Part shown: positions 24,615-38,300 of the stretch, in pieces
Layout of the letters: the number at the start of each line of letters is the position of its first letter
Position numbering within the stretch: the first letter of the stretch is position 1
Assembly: GCA_026686845.1 (NCBI GenBank)
Contig: JAIVEN010000013.1
Coordinates: 5,600,001-5,664,000 of the forward strand
Direction: 5' to 3'
DNA length: 64,000 nt
Source of the DNA: Adenanthera pavonina
Lineage: Eukaryota > Streptophyta > Magnoliopsida > Fabales > Fabaceae
Program-made: the position numbers and the translations under genes
Notes under the pieces: model-generated
What the model saw: the letters and a program-made list of their open reading frames with translations, nothing else
The model's database searches: none
What the model was told of the DNA's origin: nothing

Positions 24615-24893
24615 TGGCTCAGAAATGAAGAGAAACACACAAACTCAATTGATAGAAAATCTTGGTTGATTTCTGAATGCCTTCCATTCTCATACAATGG
24701 TCCTATATATAGTGTTTAGAATGCAACATAAAATTAAAGGTAATTAAAATGAATACATTAACTTAAGGGGGGTTATGGGAGTTACAAACTCCATTATTAG
24801 GAAATTATGGAGGGGTTGTAGGGGTTACATGAATTTAATGGAGGAGAGGGGGTTACATGAGTTTAATGGAGGAAAAAAGTTACATCTGTTTCA
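24615..24893 (-). repeat. 5' LTR of gypsy element (279 bp)
   Basis: On the minus strand it begins TGAAACAGATG and ends CTGAGCCA. It contains a CTATATATAG box near 24705. It abuts the primer site and is the partner of 19398-19649. Confidence 0.85.
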
Positions 24894-24898
24894 AACTG

Positions 24899-24900
24899 TA

Positions 24901-24928
<28 letters not shown>
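24899..24928. repeat. (TA)n microsatellite
   Basis: About fifteen TA units directly beside the gypsy target site. The element landed at the edge of this repeat. Confidence 0.9.
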
Positions 24929-24931
<3 letters not shown>

Positions 24932-25848
24932 GCTCACATCTGGCTATATGAAAAACATTTTTTCCATGATTCTTTCAACGTTAAAATGGTTTAGCATAAC
25001 AGTTTCAAGGATATAGGAATTAGAAAAATTGAAATTGATTCAGTTCAACACCCTTGTGCTGTAGTATATAAAGCATAAATTTAGACCGTTCAAATTTATA
25101 TATGTAACTTGTTTATAATTATATTTTTTATTTTAAAGAACATTATACAAAATTAAAAAATCTTTTAACTTTATTTAAAAATGATAATTTGATTTCACCC
25201 AAAGATTACAATTAGATGTTAATAAAATAAAATTCAGATTGTCTATATTAAATGTAAAATTTGCTCCGATCGTGCTATTGAAATAACAACAGAATGATGC
25301 TATTACACCAGCGGAGGACCCCCTTTCTTTCTTATGTGACGCGTAAAAGATCCTTACTCCTATTTACGCATCACGTTTCATTTTAACGTTAATGATGTTT
25401 TCAAAAAAATAATAATTAATCATGTTTTGGAACTTTAAAATAATAGATAAATATAAACAAAAATTTTCTTTTAAAAATACAATTAAAATGAAACGGATAT
25501 TAACTATTAAATATAACAAGATTAAATACAATTTAATTCTAAATATGAAGTATACATAAACAGTCCAATATACATGCAACGAAGATGAACTAAGGAACTT
25601 GGGAAATAAATCTTTATTCATAGTGATACAGCGAAACTAGAGAAATATTGAAAGACGGTACTTGACTTCCTTTGTAGTATATATAGAAGAGTCTCTTTGG
25701 AGTAGCACAACCCTGCATTTGAGTGTCACCTTCGAGGCCAACACCTAGCTTAGCAAGCATGTAGCTCATCAGGAGTAACTTCGGCCATATTTTCTGATTC
25801 TTGAACAGCGTTATATTCTCCTTCACTTGATGTTCGAAAGCTAGTGCC
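24929..25848. other. Intergenic stretch downstream of CRK-1
   Basis: AT-rich DNA. The minus-strand ORF 25614-25856 may be a read-through C-terminal extension of CRK-1: it starts with VNEA, the word usually found near CRK C-termini, then diverges. Otherwise no feature was recognised. Confidence 0.4.
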
Positions 25849-28800
25849 TCATTCACTGGATGTTGTCACACCTGAACAACACTCCGCCGTTAATATCACT
25901 GATGAAGTTATGTAATTCATTAAAAATGCAGGTTGAGAAGGTAAAGGGAGAGAGAATGAGTAGCTGCAGAGCATAAGTGCAACTGACGCCATGGTTAGCC
26001 TGTCTATTACATTGTCCTGAACGCAGAGTAACCCCCAATGTGGATGCATCTTATTATTTCCTTTCTTGAACCATCGCTTAATGCAGAATCTATTATATTT
26101 GAGATTGTCCCTCCTCTCCAGTTTTTCCATGCCTGCAGCAAGAAGCTCGTCATCAATGGTAAAAGGTAATAGTTTAATGTTACTTCAGCGATTTTAGTTG
26201 TCAAGCTATAGTGTATTCATAATCCCCAAAAAATTATACCTCTGAAAGAATAAGAGAAAGGAGGGTTAAGAAAATTCTGCAAAAAGGACTTACAAAACTT
26301 AATAGATCTTGAGCATTCTCCTCATGAAAGATTGTAATGCTTTTCTTGCCACTTACAATCTCTAGAACTAACACTCCAAAACTAAACACATTTGATTTGA
26401 TTGAAAATTGTCCATCATTGCATATTTTGGTGCCACATATCCACTAAATAGTAATGTGAACAAGGTTACTTAAATGTACAGTACATGTTACTAAGTCTCA
26501 TATGATTGGTTATTGAGGTAATACTTACTATGTTCCAATAATTTTACTAGTATTGCTTTGAGTTTGATTCAAAACAAATAATCTTACCATGTCAAAATAT
26601 AACATTTTGGGATTCATGTCTTCATCTAAAAGAATATTACTTACTTTTAAATTACAATAAATAATACATAATCTCAAATCCTCATTAAGGTAAATAAGGC
26701 CACAGGCAATGTCTCATATGATTTTGTACCGCTATATTTCCCAATTCAAATGAGCACGCAAGTATATGGATCTACAATATTTCCATGTCCGTCTAAGATT
26801 TCATTCTTTTAAAACTTTGTCTAGAATATGCACTCACGATTTCATAGAGAGGAGAAGCAATATAAACATATTGACCAGGAAAAAAAAAAGAAGAGAAGCA
26901 ATAGAAACATAATTGCAATATAAGCTAAAGCAGAACAGTAATAACTTACCAAATAGTAAATAATCAAGACTTTTATTTGGAAGAAATTCATAGACGTGTA
27001 ACCTTTCTTTTCTCTCTAAGCAGAAACCAAGTAATTTCACTAAATTACGATGCTAAAGCTTGGCCACCAACAATACTTCATTTTTAAATTCTGAATCTCC
27101 TTGCCCAGAATTCATGGATAGCTTTTGACAGCTATTTCTTTTCCATTGGAGAGTATAACCTGCATTTATTAAAGTTGGGACACGTACTTAGTTCTTGGAT
27201 AGCTATATACATCATTGTTACAATATGGTTATATATCTCAACTTAACAATGTTAGTGTACCTTATATACTGATCCAAATCCTCCTTGCCCAAGTTTATTT
27301 GCAACAGAGAGAAGTTATCTGTGGCATGTCTGATGGTATTAAAGCCGAATTGCAATGACTCAATTGGTGTGATTCTTCTTGATTATTTCAAACTCAACGG
27401 AGGGGGAGATAAATCAAGTGAATTTTTAATACGAATATGCTTAAATATTGCCAAAGCTTTTTGGCTTTAAAAAATTTTTTCTACATCAGAGGAGTAATTC
27501 TTTTTTTTGTTTTGCAAAAGAAAAAAAAAGAAAAAGAAAAAGAAAAAAATTTCCAAAACCAATACTTGAAGCTTTGAGAGAAAAATTTATATTTTTTTGT
27601 CATAAATTAGGATATTCTCATCAACAATAAGTAGTAATACCCCTCAAAGTACTAAGGGTAAAAGATAAATCCTTTTCAAACTAAGCTTGCTTTGTACACA
27701 TAAAGACCGGGAATCAGACTTCGGACTACATGCTTTAGCAACAATGGCAGAGCCACATATATACAAGTCATGCCCTCACTTAGATGAAAATTAAAACGTG
27801 AAGGTACTTGAGATAAAATTATGATATTAGATCAATAACAATTTTCAACAAAATCTTTGACAACAAATATATTATTAGTAAATTAATAAAATTAAACTAC
27901 AATTGTCGATCAATTATAAATTATAATTATTTGTAATGTATAAGCTAATTTTCAGTTACATAATTTTTAAATTAACATTTATTAAATTTTTGACCTATTT
28001 TTTTATAAGAAAATTTGAATTTTAGTTTCACCATAATACTACCTTTTATCACTATTGTGCCCTTTTTCCTCTGGAACATAAACAGAGAGCAAGTTCATGT
28101 CTAAATTTTAAACTTTAAAATTCTCAATCTTCGGCCCAGCTAGGCTTAAATCCAAAAGAAAAAAAATATACTGAAGTCAAACTTCGTTAAAATAACTTAC
28201 AAATGTTTTACCAAAAAAAAAAACTTACGAATTAACCTCACTTAATTAAGCCCTAAATTAGAACTTTTAAAATCATAAAAATTTAGTTGAAAACTTTAAA
28301 TTGTAACACAATTCAATCAAATAAATTTTAAATAGTTTGCACCTATTAAATTAGAAACTTTGCAACTTTGCATAAATTATGTGGTGAACCGCACTATTAA
28401 TTATTCCTATAAATTTTATTTCACATATATATATTGATTGATTTGCCAATCCTGCAGGTAATCGAACATCCTATTACGTGTAATTTCCTATGTTAACCTA
28501 AACTATATGCTCTTCGATGTTCCCCTAACATTTCTTTGCCAGTCTAACTTACAAACATAAAGCAAAATGTATCAGAAAAATATAACACTACTGCATATAA
28601 AATTTGTCACGTGCGCGGTGAGAACAGGCGTTCATATATATTCATAAGGGAAACATTGGTTTGACTTACTTTCAATGGTTTTTTTCTTTGATTTCCTCAT
28701 TAGAAAATAAGCGCAGATGGAAGAAGTATGATAATTTAGGCAACAGCCGGAACAGCGATGATAATTATGACAATTCTCGAACTTTTTCCTGCAAAAGACA

Positions 28801-29826
28801 AACCCAACAAGAGTCAATCATATCAGATCGCTCAAAGTAATAACTTGAGGTGGCGCATGGATTGTTAGTTTAACGGAACATATGTATTTTGAAGTACAAT
28901 CTATATTTAAATCTGAGTGGTTCTCTAATGATCAGAGGCATCGAAATTGATTGATTAGACAAATAAAAAAAATTAAGCAAAGTTGTTTATCTACCTCATC
29001 TATTGGCGATACAACTTCTTCACATGGTACATATCTCACATCTAACTTTGCAGCTCAGTTTGATAATCCTTGCACCAAACTTGTCCGTCCCACAAAAATC
29101 ATTGATTTCCGAGATAGCCTTCTGCAAGCAGTGGTCGCAACTTTGCTTAGACAAATAAGGAGTGCACTGAACAAGACCCCATAGGTTTTTGAAAGAAGCT
29201 TTCTACATTTAATGCTACAAACTTACGACGGGAGTCACCAGTTGCAGCTTTTGTTTCCTTAGATTTTGCAATAGACCATTGACCGTTCTGCTGAAGTTCC
29301 GATATGTTTCAAATTCATGGTAGCACATACGCCAGAAAAAGTTAGGGTTCTGATATAACCCAAATATTGACTGGTCTGAGTAACGTAAAATGCATCCCTC
29401 GTTAATTATCAGTGCTTCCTTCCGATTAGGACACTGTTTTAAGAGATTCAATGTCGCATTGTTGAGGCAAATACGACAAGCACCTCACTTGAGATCCCCT
29501 CTACAGAGCCCAATGGCACTAACTCGGTCAGGGTCTTGGCCCTGAGACATATTGTAGAAGCCATAGTCAATTTTTGTGTCGGAAGTAAGCTTATAAAGAA
29601 GAGTATTGAGGTTGAAGTGGTAGGCACTTGTATCTGTGTAGTTAGTGCCAACGAAGCATGTTGAGCTCCAGAACTGGTCGACAGGAGGAGGCGGGTCAGG
29701 CTGGGCGGTGAGGATGAAAAGATGAAGAAGGAATGAAAGCAGAGTTAAATAAATGATAGACATTGTCATGAAGGAATGATAGAATGGAAGCGTTTTGGGC
29801 TTATCGATAAATAATGAGTTGTTCAC
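25849..29826 (-). pseudogene. CRK-1: cysteine-rich receptor-like kinase pseudogene
   Basis: Exon 1 (29826 to about 28870) has a signal peptide (best start at the internal Met near 29769), then DUF26 domain 1 (CRGDLK, stop, GACRIC) with a TGA in place of a sense codon near 29485, then domain 2 with the triad CTPYLSKQSCDHC reached only after frameshifts. A membrane exon (about 28815-28665, IVIIIIAVPAVA) holds stops. Kinase exons follow: the nucleotide loop (LGQGGFGSVYK, about 27290, frameshifted), the VAVK exon (27150-26950, frameshifted, reading HRNLVKLLGFCLE), a catalytic-loop exon (26740-26580) in which HRDLK is degraded, and the last exon (about 26130-25849, CIHIGLLCVQ) with a one-base insertion. 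Both DUF26 domains share one exon, as is usual for CRKs. Confidence 0.85.
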
Positions 29827-29973
29827 AATCCAAGTGAACGTGATTTATTGAGAAGAAGATACCTTTCACTATGCACAGGATAATTTGATCCTTTCTATTT
29901 ACAATCTTCTCTCACAACGCAAATTTAAATTGAACCTGCAACCATGATATCAGAACCCTGAACTTTTTTCTTC

Positions 29974-31241
29974 GGAAAAAATACACACAAGGACAAACGT
30001 ACAAAGATATCTACACATCTAGGTTCCTAAAATTTTAGAAACTACCATGAAGTCCCAAGGTCCTTGTATGCTTAAAAATTTTTTTGAAATGTCCAATATG
30101 CCTTTTCCTTCCTGTTTCTCTTTCCCTTATTCTGCCTTCAACAATGCACTGACAGTAGTTTCCGGCAATGGTGATTTTTCCTACAATTTTTCTTTCGATT
30201 TTTCCTGCAAATTTTCCGACAAGTCCAGCAACATCAATGTTTCCAATGAGGTCTCCAACATAAATATTTTAATCGTAAATTTCCTAGCATCACTTGGAAA
30301 TCCCCAAACGTAAGTTGGAAGGTCCCTTGCATCAGTTGTAAATAACTATCGATTGCCTAAGAACCTCTAATGTAACAATCAACTGCTGAAGTTGACACTC
30401 ATCTTCCATTATAGAAATTTCCTAGCATCACTTGTAAATTCCCTAACATCACTTGTAAATAACAAACTTTAAATTAAACTCTTTAATTAATTTAATTGAT
30501 TCAAAATTTTCATTTTTTCATTTAATAATAATTAATTTATAAAATGAGAATATGAATATTAAAAATATTCAAATTATCTAAAAAATAGATTAATATAATT
30601 AAATTAAACTACAATTAAAATACAATGTTCAATAACAATGCAATATACAAATATAGAAATAAATATAATAATTTTTTGAGTCTTTTTTATATAACTATAT
30701 TATTATGAAATGAAATCATTTAATATCATGGATTAGTATTAATTTATTATATATTATTCATATAAATATAGATCATACATATAAATTATATATTTTGCAA
30801 AATAAAATCAATGATAAGTAAATTATATATTTTGTGAGTATTTTGTTATTTACTACTGATTCCAGGGAATTTCATAATGTTAGAGAAGCGGTTTTCAAGT
30901 AGTTGACTGTAATTTAATTTCTAATTAATGCTAGGAAAATTTCAAAATAGAATACTCGTGCCAAAGAACACCTTGAAAAAGTCACCGAAGAAGTCGTTAT
31001 CATTGGAAAAGTCAATGGAGAAGTTGACATCACAAAAAAAGTTAAAAAAAGTCACTATTACCGGAAACTGCCGTCGGGCCTTCCCAGAGGGAGAAGGGAG
31101 GAAGCAAAGAAATGGAAGGACATTTTGGACATTTGACCTCTTTTTTTTTTATCACAAAGGACCTTGAAATGGCAATTTTTAAAATCTTAAGGATTTAGTC
31201 ATAGATATCCTTGTACCCTAGCCTTCGTGTGTAATTTTTCC
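29974..31241. mobile_element. Mutator-like non-autonomous element with long inverted repeats (1268 bp)
   Basis: Ends GGAAAAAATACACAC and, reversed at the right, GGAAAAATTACACAC, are the outer part of inverted repeats that can be followed for roughly 200 bp. The flanks are a perfect 9-bp duplication TTTTTCTTC (29965-29973 and 31242-31250), the hallmark of Mutator superfamily insertion. No transposase. An internal phrase TAGCATCACTTGTAAAT occurs in several near copies between 30285 and 30465. The two ORFs here (30047 and 30928) lie in the inverted repeats and are not supported as genes. Confidence 0.8.
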
Positions 31242-31250
31242 TTTTTCTTC

Positions 31251-32821
31251 ACTGGCAAAATGTAGTAGTTATTTTGATATTGAATTATTCCGGTTTTCTT
31301 TTGCAACTCAAGATGTAACTAATATCTAGTGCTTTTCTATTTTATAGGGATTATGGATTTTTTTGGTAAGCACAAAGTGTATCCTCAATCAATAATCGAA
31401 AATTAATTTCTTTAAAAAATAATGATGAATTTTAATTTTTGGTGTTCTGTTCTTGATAAATTAGGGAAAATAACATTTACTTCTTTTTGTATTTTATTTG
31501 CACTGCATATTATAAATATAATCACTTTGAAGAATATTATAAATGAAAATGATTTAACTAAAAGAAAAAAGAAATTATTCTCTCAAGTTTTATTTTATAA
31601 AAGAAAAAAACTACTTCAAGAATATTAAGAAAATAGTTGTAGTTACTTAAAATTAATTAATTTGTCTCATATTTTAAATTTTATTTTTTAAAATTATCTC
31701 TACTTAATTTAATACTAATTTAAATTATTAATATATTTAATGCATCATTAACTCCTTTTTGAAGAGCCCTAATGAAGAGTAATTTTGGAAAAATTTAATG
31801 CATTATAAACTTTTTTTTCTCTTATATTTTAAAACAATCAAAAGGAAGAAATTTCCCTTGTAGGATTGGAGGGAGTAAATGATTTTTAAAATATTATCAA
31901 AAGTAAAAAAAATAATTAATGTACTAGGTAAAAAGCATTAGCAAAAGTTAAATGCATACATACTATTCATAAGTCATTTATTTTTTTTTATAAATTTATT
32001 AAATTAAATGAAATGAAATTAAGTATAGATAGCATTGATGCAGAACTAACATGCTTCTTTAAGTTTGAAGTGGAACCTGACAACTCAAGATGTGAACCGG
32101 TCAAAATTAGAAAAACCAATGGGTCGTTGATCAATTTAGCCAATTTAAGAAAAACTAACCAAAGAAGAAAACGGAAATAGGGAGAAGAAGAATGCAGAAA
32201 AAGACCAATGGAGAAGAAGGAAAAAAGAAGGAAGAAGAATACCAGGGAAGAAAGGGAAAAGTAATTGAAAAAGAGAACTGAAGAGGAAGAAGAAGAAGAA
32301 GAAAATAATGGAAAAAAAAGAAGAAGAAAATGGAACAGAGAACAACAGTGTGTGGAAGACTACCAACCTGATTGATTGTTGAAAGCTTGGACAGCTCTCT
32401 AAAAGCTATATTGGTATTACACGGCTTTTCTGGAAGATTTAGAACTAGAATTTTTATTTGGGAAAAGAATAGTTTAGTACCCAAAAATAAAAATATTCTC
32501 CTATTAAGATCCAATTTAAAAATTCCCAAGTCATATAAACTAAATTTTCAACCTCGGCAAACCAAATTTTCAACCGGTATTGTTCATTTAGAAATATTTT
32601 TCATTATAGATCTGAACTATCTTTTTTTCTTTTTATTTTAAATTTTTTCCAATGACCAAGATCCATTTCATCTTCGTTAGCAAAATGAAATAAAATAAAA
32701 AAGTTAAAAAATTATAGATGAAATTAATATTTATATAATTTAAGTATAAATAATAATGCCTAAAGTGTAATAAATTTTACTTATCTCGTAAAAATTAAAT
32801 TTGTTAAGCAGTTCTCATTAG
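31251..32821. other. Intergenic stretch with a purine-rich tract
   Basis: No gene recognised. About 190 bp at 32155-32350 is almost pure A/G (GAAGAAG repeats) on the plus strand, which explains the Phe/Ser-rich ORFs on the minus strand. A single CTCCCTCC-type MITE terminus lies near 31866-31876 without a clear partner. About 120 bp near 32510-32635 resemble 53580-53690, a dispersed repeat of unknown type. Confidence 0.5.
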
Positions 32822-32823
32822 TA

Positions 32824-33119
32824 CTCCTTCCAATCTTTTTTATAAGATATATAAAAGGGAATGTTTTTTTCCCTAAATATAATATACATACTGGGGTGTC
32901 CAGTGCATTTATTTTATTTTATCAATTTTATCCTTAACATTAAACCCTTCATTTCCTCATATTATGGCACGTGACTAATTACAAGATAAAATTTCCAAAC
33001 TTTAAATAGGGACATATTAGAAAACTATTTTAAAATTTTGACAAATTTGCTTCCAACATATACCTTGATATATATGATTCGGCTATTTATTTCTCGTAAA
33101 TAAGAACGAAGGGAGGGAG
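32824..33119. mobile_element. Stowaway-like MITE (296 bp)
   Basis: Left end CTCCTTCCAATCTTTTTTAT and right end (reverse complement) CTCCCTCCCTTCGTTCTTAT, flanked by TA at 32822-32823 and 33120-33121. No coding capacity. Confidence 0.65.
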
Positions 33120-33189
33120 TATCCTCGTTTGCACGAGTTAAGAAACAACCAATTTAATAAGGTTTCAGATTTGTTCTTCTACCTCTTCT

Positions 33190-33540
33190 TCTCGTGGTTT
33201 TTTTGAAGTGTCTTATATTTGTTCAACGTCTTCCCAACACAACTGAATCACTATTTTTAAGTGTTTTACATGTTTGGCTGACCACTTTAATTAGGTTTAT
33301 ATCTAATTCTTCTTTTTCTTTTTCTTCTCCTCCTCCTCATTTTTTTAAGAGTCTTATATTTGTTCAATGTCATCTCACCACGGTTGAATCACTCTTTTTG
33401 AAGTGTCTTATACGTTTGGCTGACCATTTAATTTGGTATCTTCTCCCTCCTCCTCCTCAATTTTATGAAGTCTTATAATTGTTCAGGTTATCCCAATGCA
33501 TTGAACCCATTCTTTTGCCTGTCACGTTTGGTCGACCGCT
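33190..33540. repeat. Degenerate tandem triplication (about 120-140 bp units)
   Basis: The phrase GTCTTATATTTGTTCAA with downstream TTGGCTGACCA recurs at about 33210, 33351 and 33470, each unit followed by a TCCTCCTCCTC pyrimidine run. Spacings are about 141 and 119 bp. The ORF at 33194-33478 reflects this repetition and is not supported as a gene. Confidence 0.6.
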
Positions 33541-35304
33541 CCAGTCTCGCTAATGAATTATATGCTAAAGCTGAGCAAATTAGTCAGTCAAAAATACGAG
33601 TTTAATATTTTGAAAAGTGAAAGTCTCAAATTTTCCCCCAAAACAAAGTACTCTATAAAGACCATGGTCACGTTTAATCAATTCTGGGCAGTCAAATTCC
33701 AGTGTCATAAATTAAAATGACTTTGTTGGCATCTAATGAGATGCCGCGTAAAATTTTTTAGTTCCATTAATTTTTTAATTAGTCCAAATTTATTATAGTT
33801 AGCTGATATCTTAAGATTGGAGTATTTATAATTGTGGATTGACATCAATAGCTTGGAGTATTTAATGGGTCATGACATTTTCATCAGCAACTTATTTCTT
33901 TGGAACAATTAAAGACTTTGAGAAAACTACTTTGAATGGAGATAGCCCCGTTTTTTCGTAAGTGTTTTTGAGCCATGCATGATCTCGAGTCATTGGTCCA
34001 ATCAACTAGCTTTTTTTTTTTTCATATAAAAACTATCTTTTTTTTTTTTGGGTGTTAAGATAAAGAAAGGATGAAGCCAAGCATAGAATAGAGTTTCTTA
34101 AACGTTTTTTTTTTCTACCTTTTTTTCTTTCTTAGTGAACTCTTAAGCGTGTATTTCTAATCACGGATATGATGCTATTTCCACACAAATATGCAATGGC
34201 TTAAGTCTATAACTTAACGGGAGTATTAATGGACCAGATCAGACTGAGGATAGACTTGGCCCAGAATTTGGCCCAATTTAACTTTCAGATTAAATTCTTA
34301 ACATGTGATCCAGCCTGATCCAGAAAAATCCGATTGGATATCTGGCTGAACTATTACATCGGTTTGAATGAACAGGAATAGAAAGCTCAAAAGCCAGTCA
34401 GTTTTGTATTAAAAGAAAAATCCAGTGAGTTACATGTCAATGAAGCTGATGTCGCTGCTCCCAGGGCGAAAGCAGAGCGTGCTACTGCTCTCGGGCCGGG
34501 CTCTCTCTCCCCTCCTCAAACGCCTTGATTCGCTGTCAATTTTAGTTTTTCTCGTCGATTTGCCGCTCAATTCTGTATAACAGAATTCCCGCTTGACGAC
34601 TGGATTGAGTTCTATTGCCCATGTAGATGTCTGCTCATGTATGCATCTTCTTTTCTCTTTGTCTATGGTCTGTTGTATGGGAATATTTTCCATTTGAATG
34701 CATTATATATTGATCCATTTCAAAACAATATTATATAGTTGGTGATTTAACTATGAGATACTATTTAGTCATGGGGTTATCAGTTATTGTTCTATGAGGT
34801 GGAATTCTGCATTCATACCATGCTCAAAAGGTGTTTGATGATCTGCCTTTTTGATAATTTGTTGCATTTTATGGTTTTTATTGCAGTTTTATGACTTCAT
34901 CTTCAATTAGTTTGCAAATGATCGTGGCCAGTACTCTGTCCTACCAGTTTTTTGGGAAATGGTCTTGATCTTGTCAGCATTAATGGAAATGGCATCTGCC
35001 AACCGCTATTTAAGCTTCCTTTGAGGTTAGTAATATACTCCGCCCTCCTTAAACTTTGAGAATTGCACCAATGATGCATTCTTTTCCTTTTTCTGTGAAT
35101 TGTGATAGCTGAAGGGTTGTGTAAAAGACTAAATATTTAGAATTTGTGAATGCATATCTCAAAGTGAGCAGGACCAGTAAAAAAAAAAGGGAGAGCATTC
35201 GTCGATTATCTAGCATTTACAGCGAGTAGTTTGCATGCGAGGAAATTCAATTCATTAACTATGGACAAATGGTATATCGTACTCCTAAGCATAATCAAAC
35301 TGTA
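33541..35304. other. Intergenic stretch downstream of CRK-2
   Basis: Mostly AT-rich and featureless. A more GC-rich island at 34430-34693 gives an 87-codon minus-strand ORF without recognisable domains. It may be an eroded gene or transposon fragment. The 140 bp before CRK-2 (35160-35300) match 41300-41440, marking the 3' side of the CRK-2/CRK-3 duplication. Confidence 0.5.
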
Positions 35305-38300
35305 CTATCTTGGAAATTGATTACTCTTAGACATTTCATGGTTTGAGGATGTAATAGAATTATAGGTAGATTGACCTGAACCAGATTCCCACGATAACAA
35401 ATTCAGCTTCAAATCAGTATCCATGAAAAATGCTGGTTCTCGGGGTATTGGCAATTCAGCTAAAAGGCTACTTAGATATGAAACAACCCTTGCCATTGTT
35501 GGCCTATTTTCTGGATTCTCTTGAACGCATAATAAACCTATTTGGATGCACTTGATCACTTCACTGTGAGAAAATGAATCTTTTAGTTCTGGGTCTAGTA
35601 TTTCAAGTGGTGTCTGATTCCTCCAATGTTTCCATGCCTGAAACAATATCACCAGTTGCATACAATTGAACCATTGGATTCTTTTCTTTTTTGGCTTTAT
35701 ATTTGCTACATAATAAGAGTGGTGATCTACGTATCATCAACAAATGGAAAACAAATTATTAGGATTTTATTCTTACCTGACTTAAGAGGTCATCGAAATC
35801 TTGTGCTTCAATTGGACGAGCATTCCTTTTTGCACTAATAATCTCGAGAACTATAACACCAAAACTGAATACATCAGATTTCTCAGAAAACTGACCATGC
35901 ATTGCATATTCTGGAGACATGTAGCCACTGTTAAAAGATAAAAAGAATGTTAAAACTGCATAAGATTTAAAAAAAAAAAACTATTGAGATTAGGAACATT
36001 TAAAACTAGATGGATTTCCTTATTTATGTAGTATATTTAATAAATTCACATAAACTCTTATCATATGTGGCATAACTAGCATAGAATTTTTAAGAGGAAA
36101 CATCAATGTAGAAATTTATTTGGAGTTAGAAGAATACTTTGTTCCCAAATAATAGGTTTGTCTCTGAATTAAGTGCAACAAAAGAATAAATCATGGAATT
36201 GATGAGATAAACAGAAAGGAATAAAAACACTTACTATGTTCCAACAATTCTATTGGTACTCTGTTGATCTTGATCTATAGCAATTATTCTTGCCATGCCG
36301 AAGTCTGAAATTTTTGAATTCATTTTGTCATCTAATAATACATTGCTTGGTTTGAGGTCACGATGTATGACTTTGAGTCGAGAATGCTCGTGTAAATAAT
36401 GAATTCCTCGTGCAATTCCTCCAATGATTTTGTAGCGTTCAAACCAATTCAGCACCCTCTGTTTCTTGGGATCTGGAAAATCATCATGAGTCATTAAAGT
36501 TAGAACATAGGTGAATCTGATTTTCTTGATAAGTGCATTCATATATGAAAGCATTGCATTTTAACTTGTTGATGTTAAACTTGAAAATAAAAGCTGGGAT
36601 AAGAATAGAAGTACTTCACCAAAAAGAAAGTAATCAAGACTTCTATTAGGTACATATTCATAAATGAGCATTTTCTCTCGCCCTTCCAAGCAAAATCCCA
36701 ATAAGGCCACCAAATTCCTATGTTGCAGCTTGGCAATTAGTAAGATTTCAGTCTTAAATTCTATTGCACCTTGTCCTGAACTTCTTGAAAGTTTTTTTAC
36801 AGCTATTTCTCGTCCATCCGGCAGAGTTCCCTAAAATTAAACCATTAGTTAACCAAATTGGATAACATGTATATATTGGATTTTTTTCAAAAAAAAATCA
36901 CAGAGTCACCTTGTAAACTTCTCCAAAACCACCTCTTCCAATTTTTTTTTCCTGTGCAAACTTGTTTGTGGCAGCTTCAATTATAGCCAAACCGAATTGC
37001 AATGACTCCAAAGTAGCCATTTCTTCCCCAACTGCACAGATGTATGAATTTTAAAGGAATCATATGAGAATGATTTTACATTTTCTTCACATTACTTACA
37101 ATTTTCTCTTAGAATAGTTCTCTGTTTCATCCTCGATCTTCTCAGCAGCAAAAATCTGCCTAAACCTAAGAGAAATACTGGAACCACAACAAGGACAACA
37201 ATCAAGGCAACCATTCCTGATGAAAGTTTCTTCTTTCCTGCATAAATAAATAATCCATAGGAAGAATATTCATTCTCTGTCGATTCTATAACAAACAAAA
37301 AAACACAAAAGAAATGAATAAAATCAATATGCTAAAGAAAAGTATAATATGTTATGACTGTTCTTTTATTGTTTATGAATATTTGTGGCCTCTTCTTTTA
37401 TTTTCATATATTATTTTGTTAGTTAGCAGTTCATTAAACCCTGGCAAGAGGCTTACCTGAAGTACACTTCGGGTGAAGTGTAAAGAGAAAAATGTTTTAA
37501 AAAAAACAAAAAAACAAAGCAAATGGTGATCCCCGCTTTTGCGAGACTCACATTGTTAGAAGAGTAACTTTTTTTAAATCTCTTTTAATACTTCATTTGA
37601 AGTGCACGTAAGATGATCCAAGTCCTCTTATTAGGACAGTTATATAGGATTTAAAACACTTAAATTATTTTATCCCAGCGTAAGAAATAGCGTCTCAAAT
37701 TTACATGAACATACTAGAACTTAATGAATTTACATTAAATTGATGATCACAGCTGGAAAACACATATAAAAACTGAATTCACTGAATTCCCGAACACTTT
37801 TCTAACATAACTTTAGAAAGACACAATAAACTAGTGTTGAGAATTGATTGTTTCTTACGTCACCTGAAGAAGTCAATGATGGAGCTGATGAACCGGATGA
37901 ATTGTAAAATGGATACAATTCATATCGGACAATACAGGACGCAAGCAGAGCTCTTGCCCCTCCGGCCCTGTTACAACATGTTGGAAAAGTTCCGACAGCA
38001 TTTTTCAGGCAAGTCTCGCACTGAGCTGACGTTAAGTCAACCGTGCACTGCTCTAACCCATAAATCGTCTGGTTGCTGCCGAACTTTTCCTCGCCGGTGG
38101 CGAACTTATCCGCTGACTGAGAATTCGCTGCTTGTTCTGCTATGTTATTCAGCAAGCTGAACAATGATTGATTGAAACCATTCCAGTCGTTGCCGGAGAT
38201 GTTCTTCCCATCCACGAAGTTCTTCCCAGGGACGGTGCTGTCAAACTTGAAGTACCTGGATTTTTTTTTTAATCAATACAGGGAATTAGCATAAAATATA

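Larger units (their letters stand above)
19398..24893 (-). mobile_element. Ty3-gypsy retrotransposon, full length with both LTRs (5496 bp)
   Basis: Minus-strand element with LTRs at 24615-24893 (5') and 19398-19649 (3'), a tRNA-Met primer site, a gag-pol region in the order gag, protease, RT, RNase H, integrase, and a purine tract. Flanks CACTG (19393-19397) and AACTG (24894-24898) look like a 5-bp duplication with one change. The short LTRs and 5.5-kb size recall small chromoviruses such as Reina. I cannot see a chromodomain, so the lineage is tentative. Many stops show the copy is dead. Confidence 0.88.

Noticed and set aside
31742..31880. Fourth Stowaway-like MITE
   Set aside because: A CTCCCTCC-type right end beside TA is visible near 31876, but the candidate left end (CTCCTTTTTGAAGAG) is too short a match and its TA flank is off by one base.
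32145..32529. Phe/Ser-rich minus-strand ORFs
   Set aside because: They mirror the purine-rich tract at 32155-32350 and carry no domain.
34430..34693. 87-codon minus-strand ORF in a GC-richer island
   Set aside because: No recognisable domain, splice context or homologue in the window; kept only as a note in the intergenic entry.
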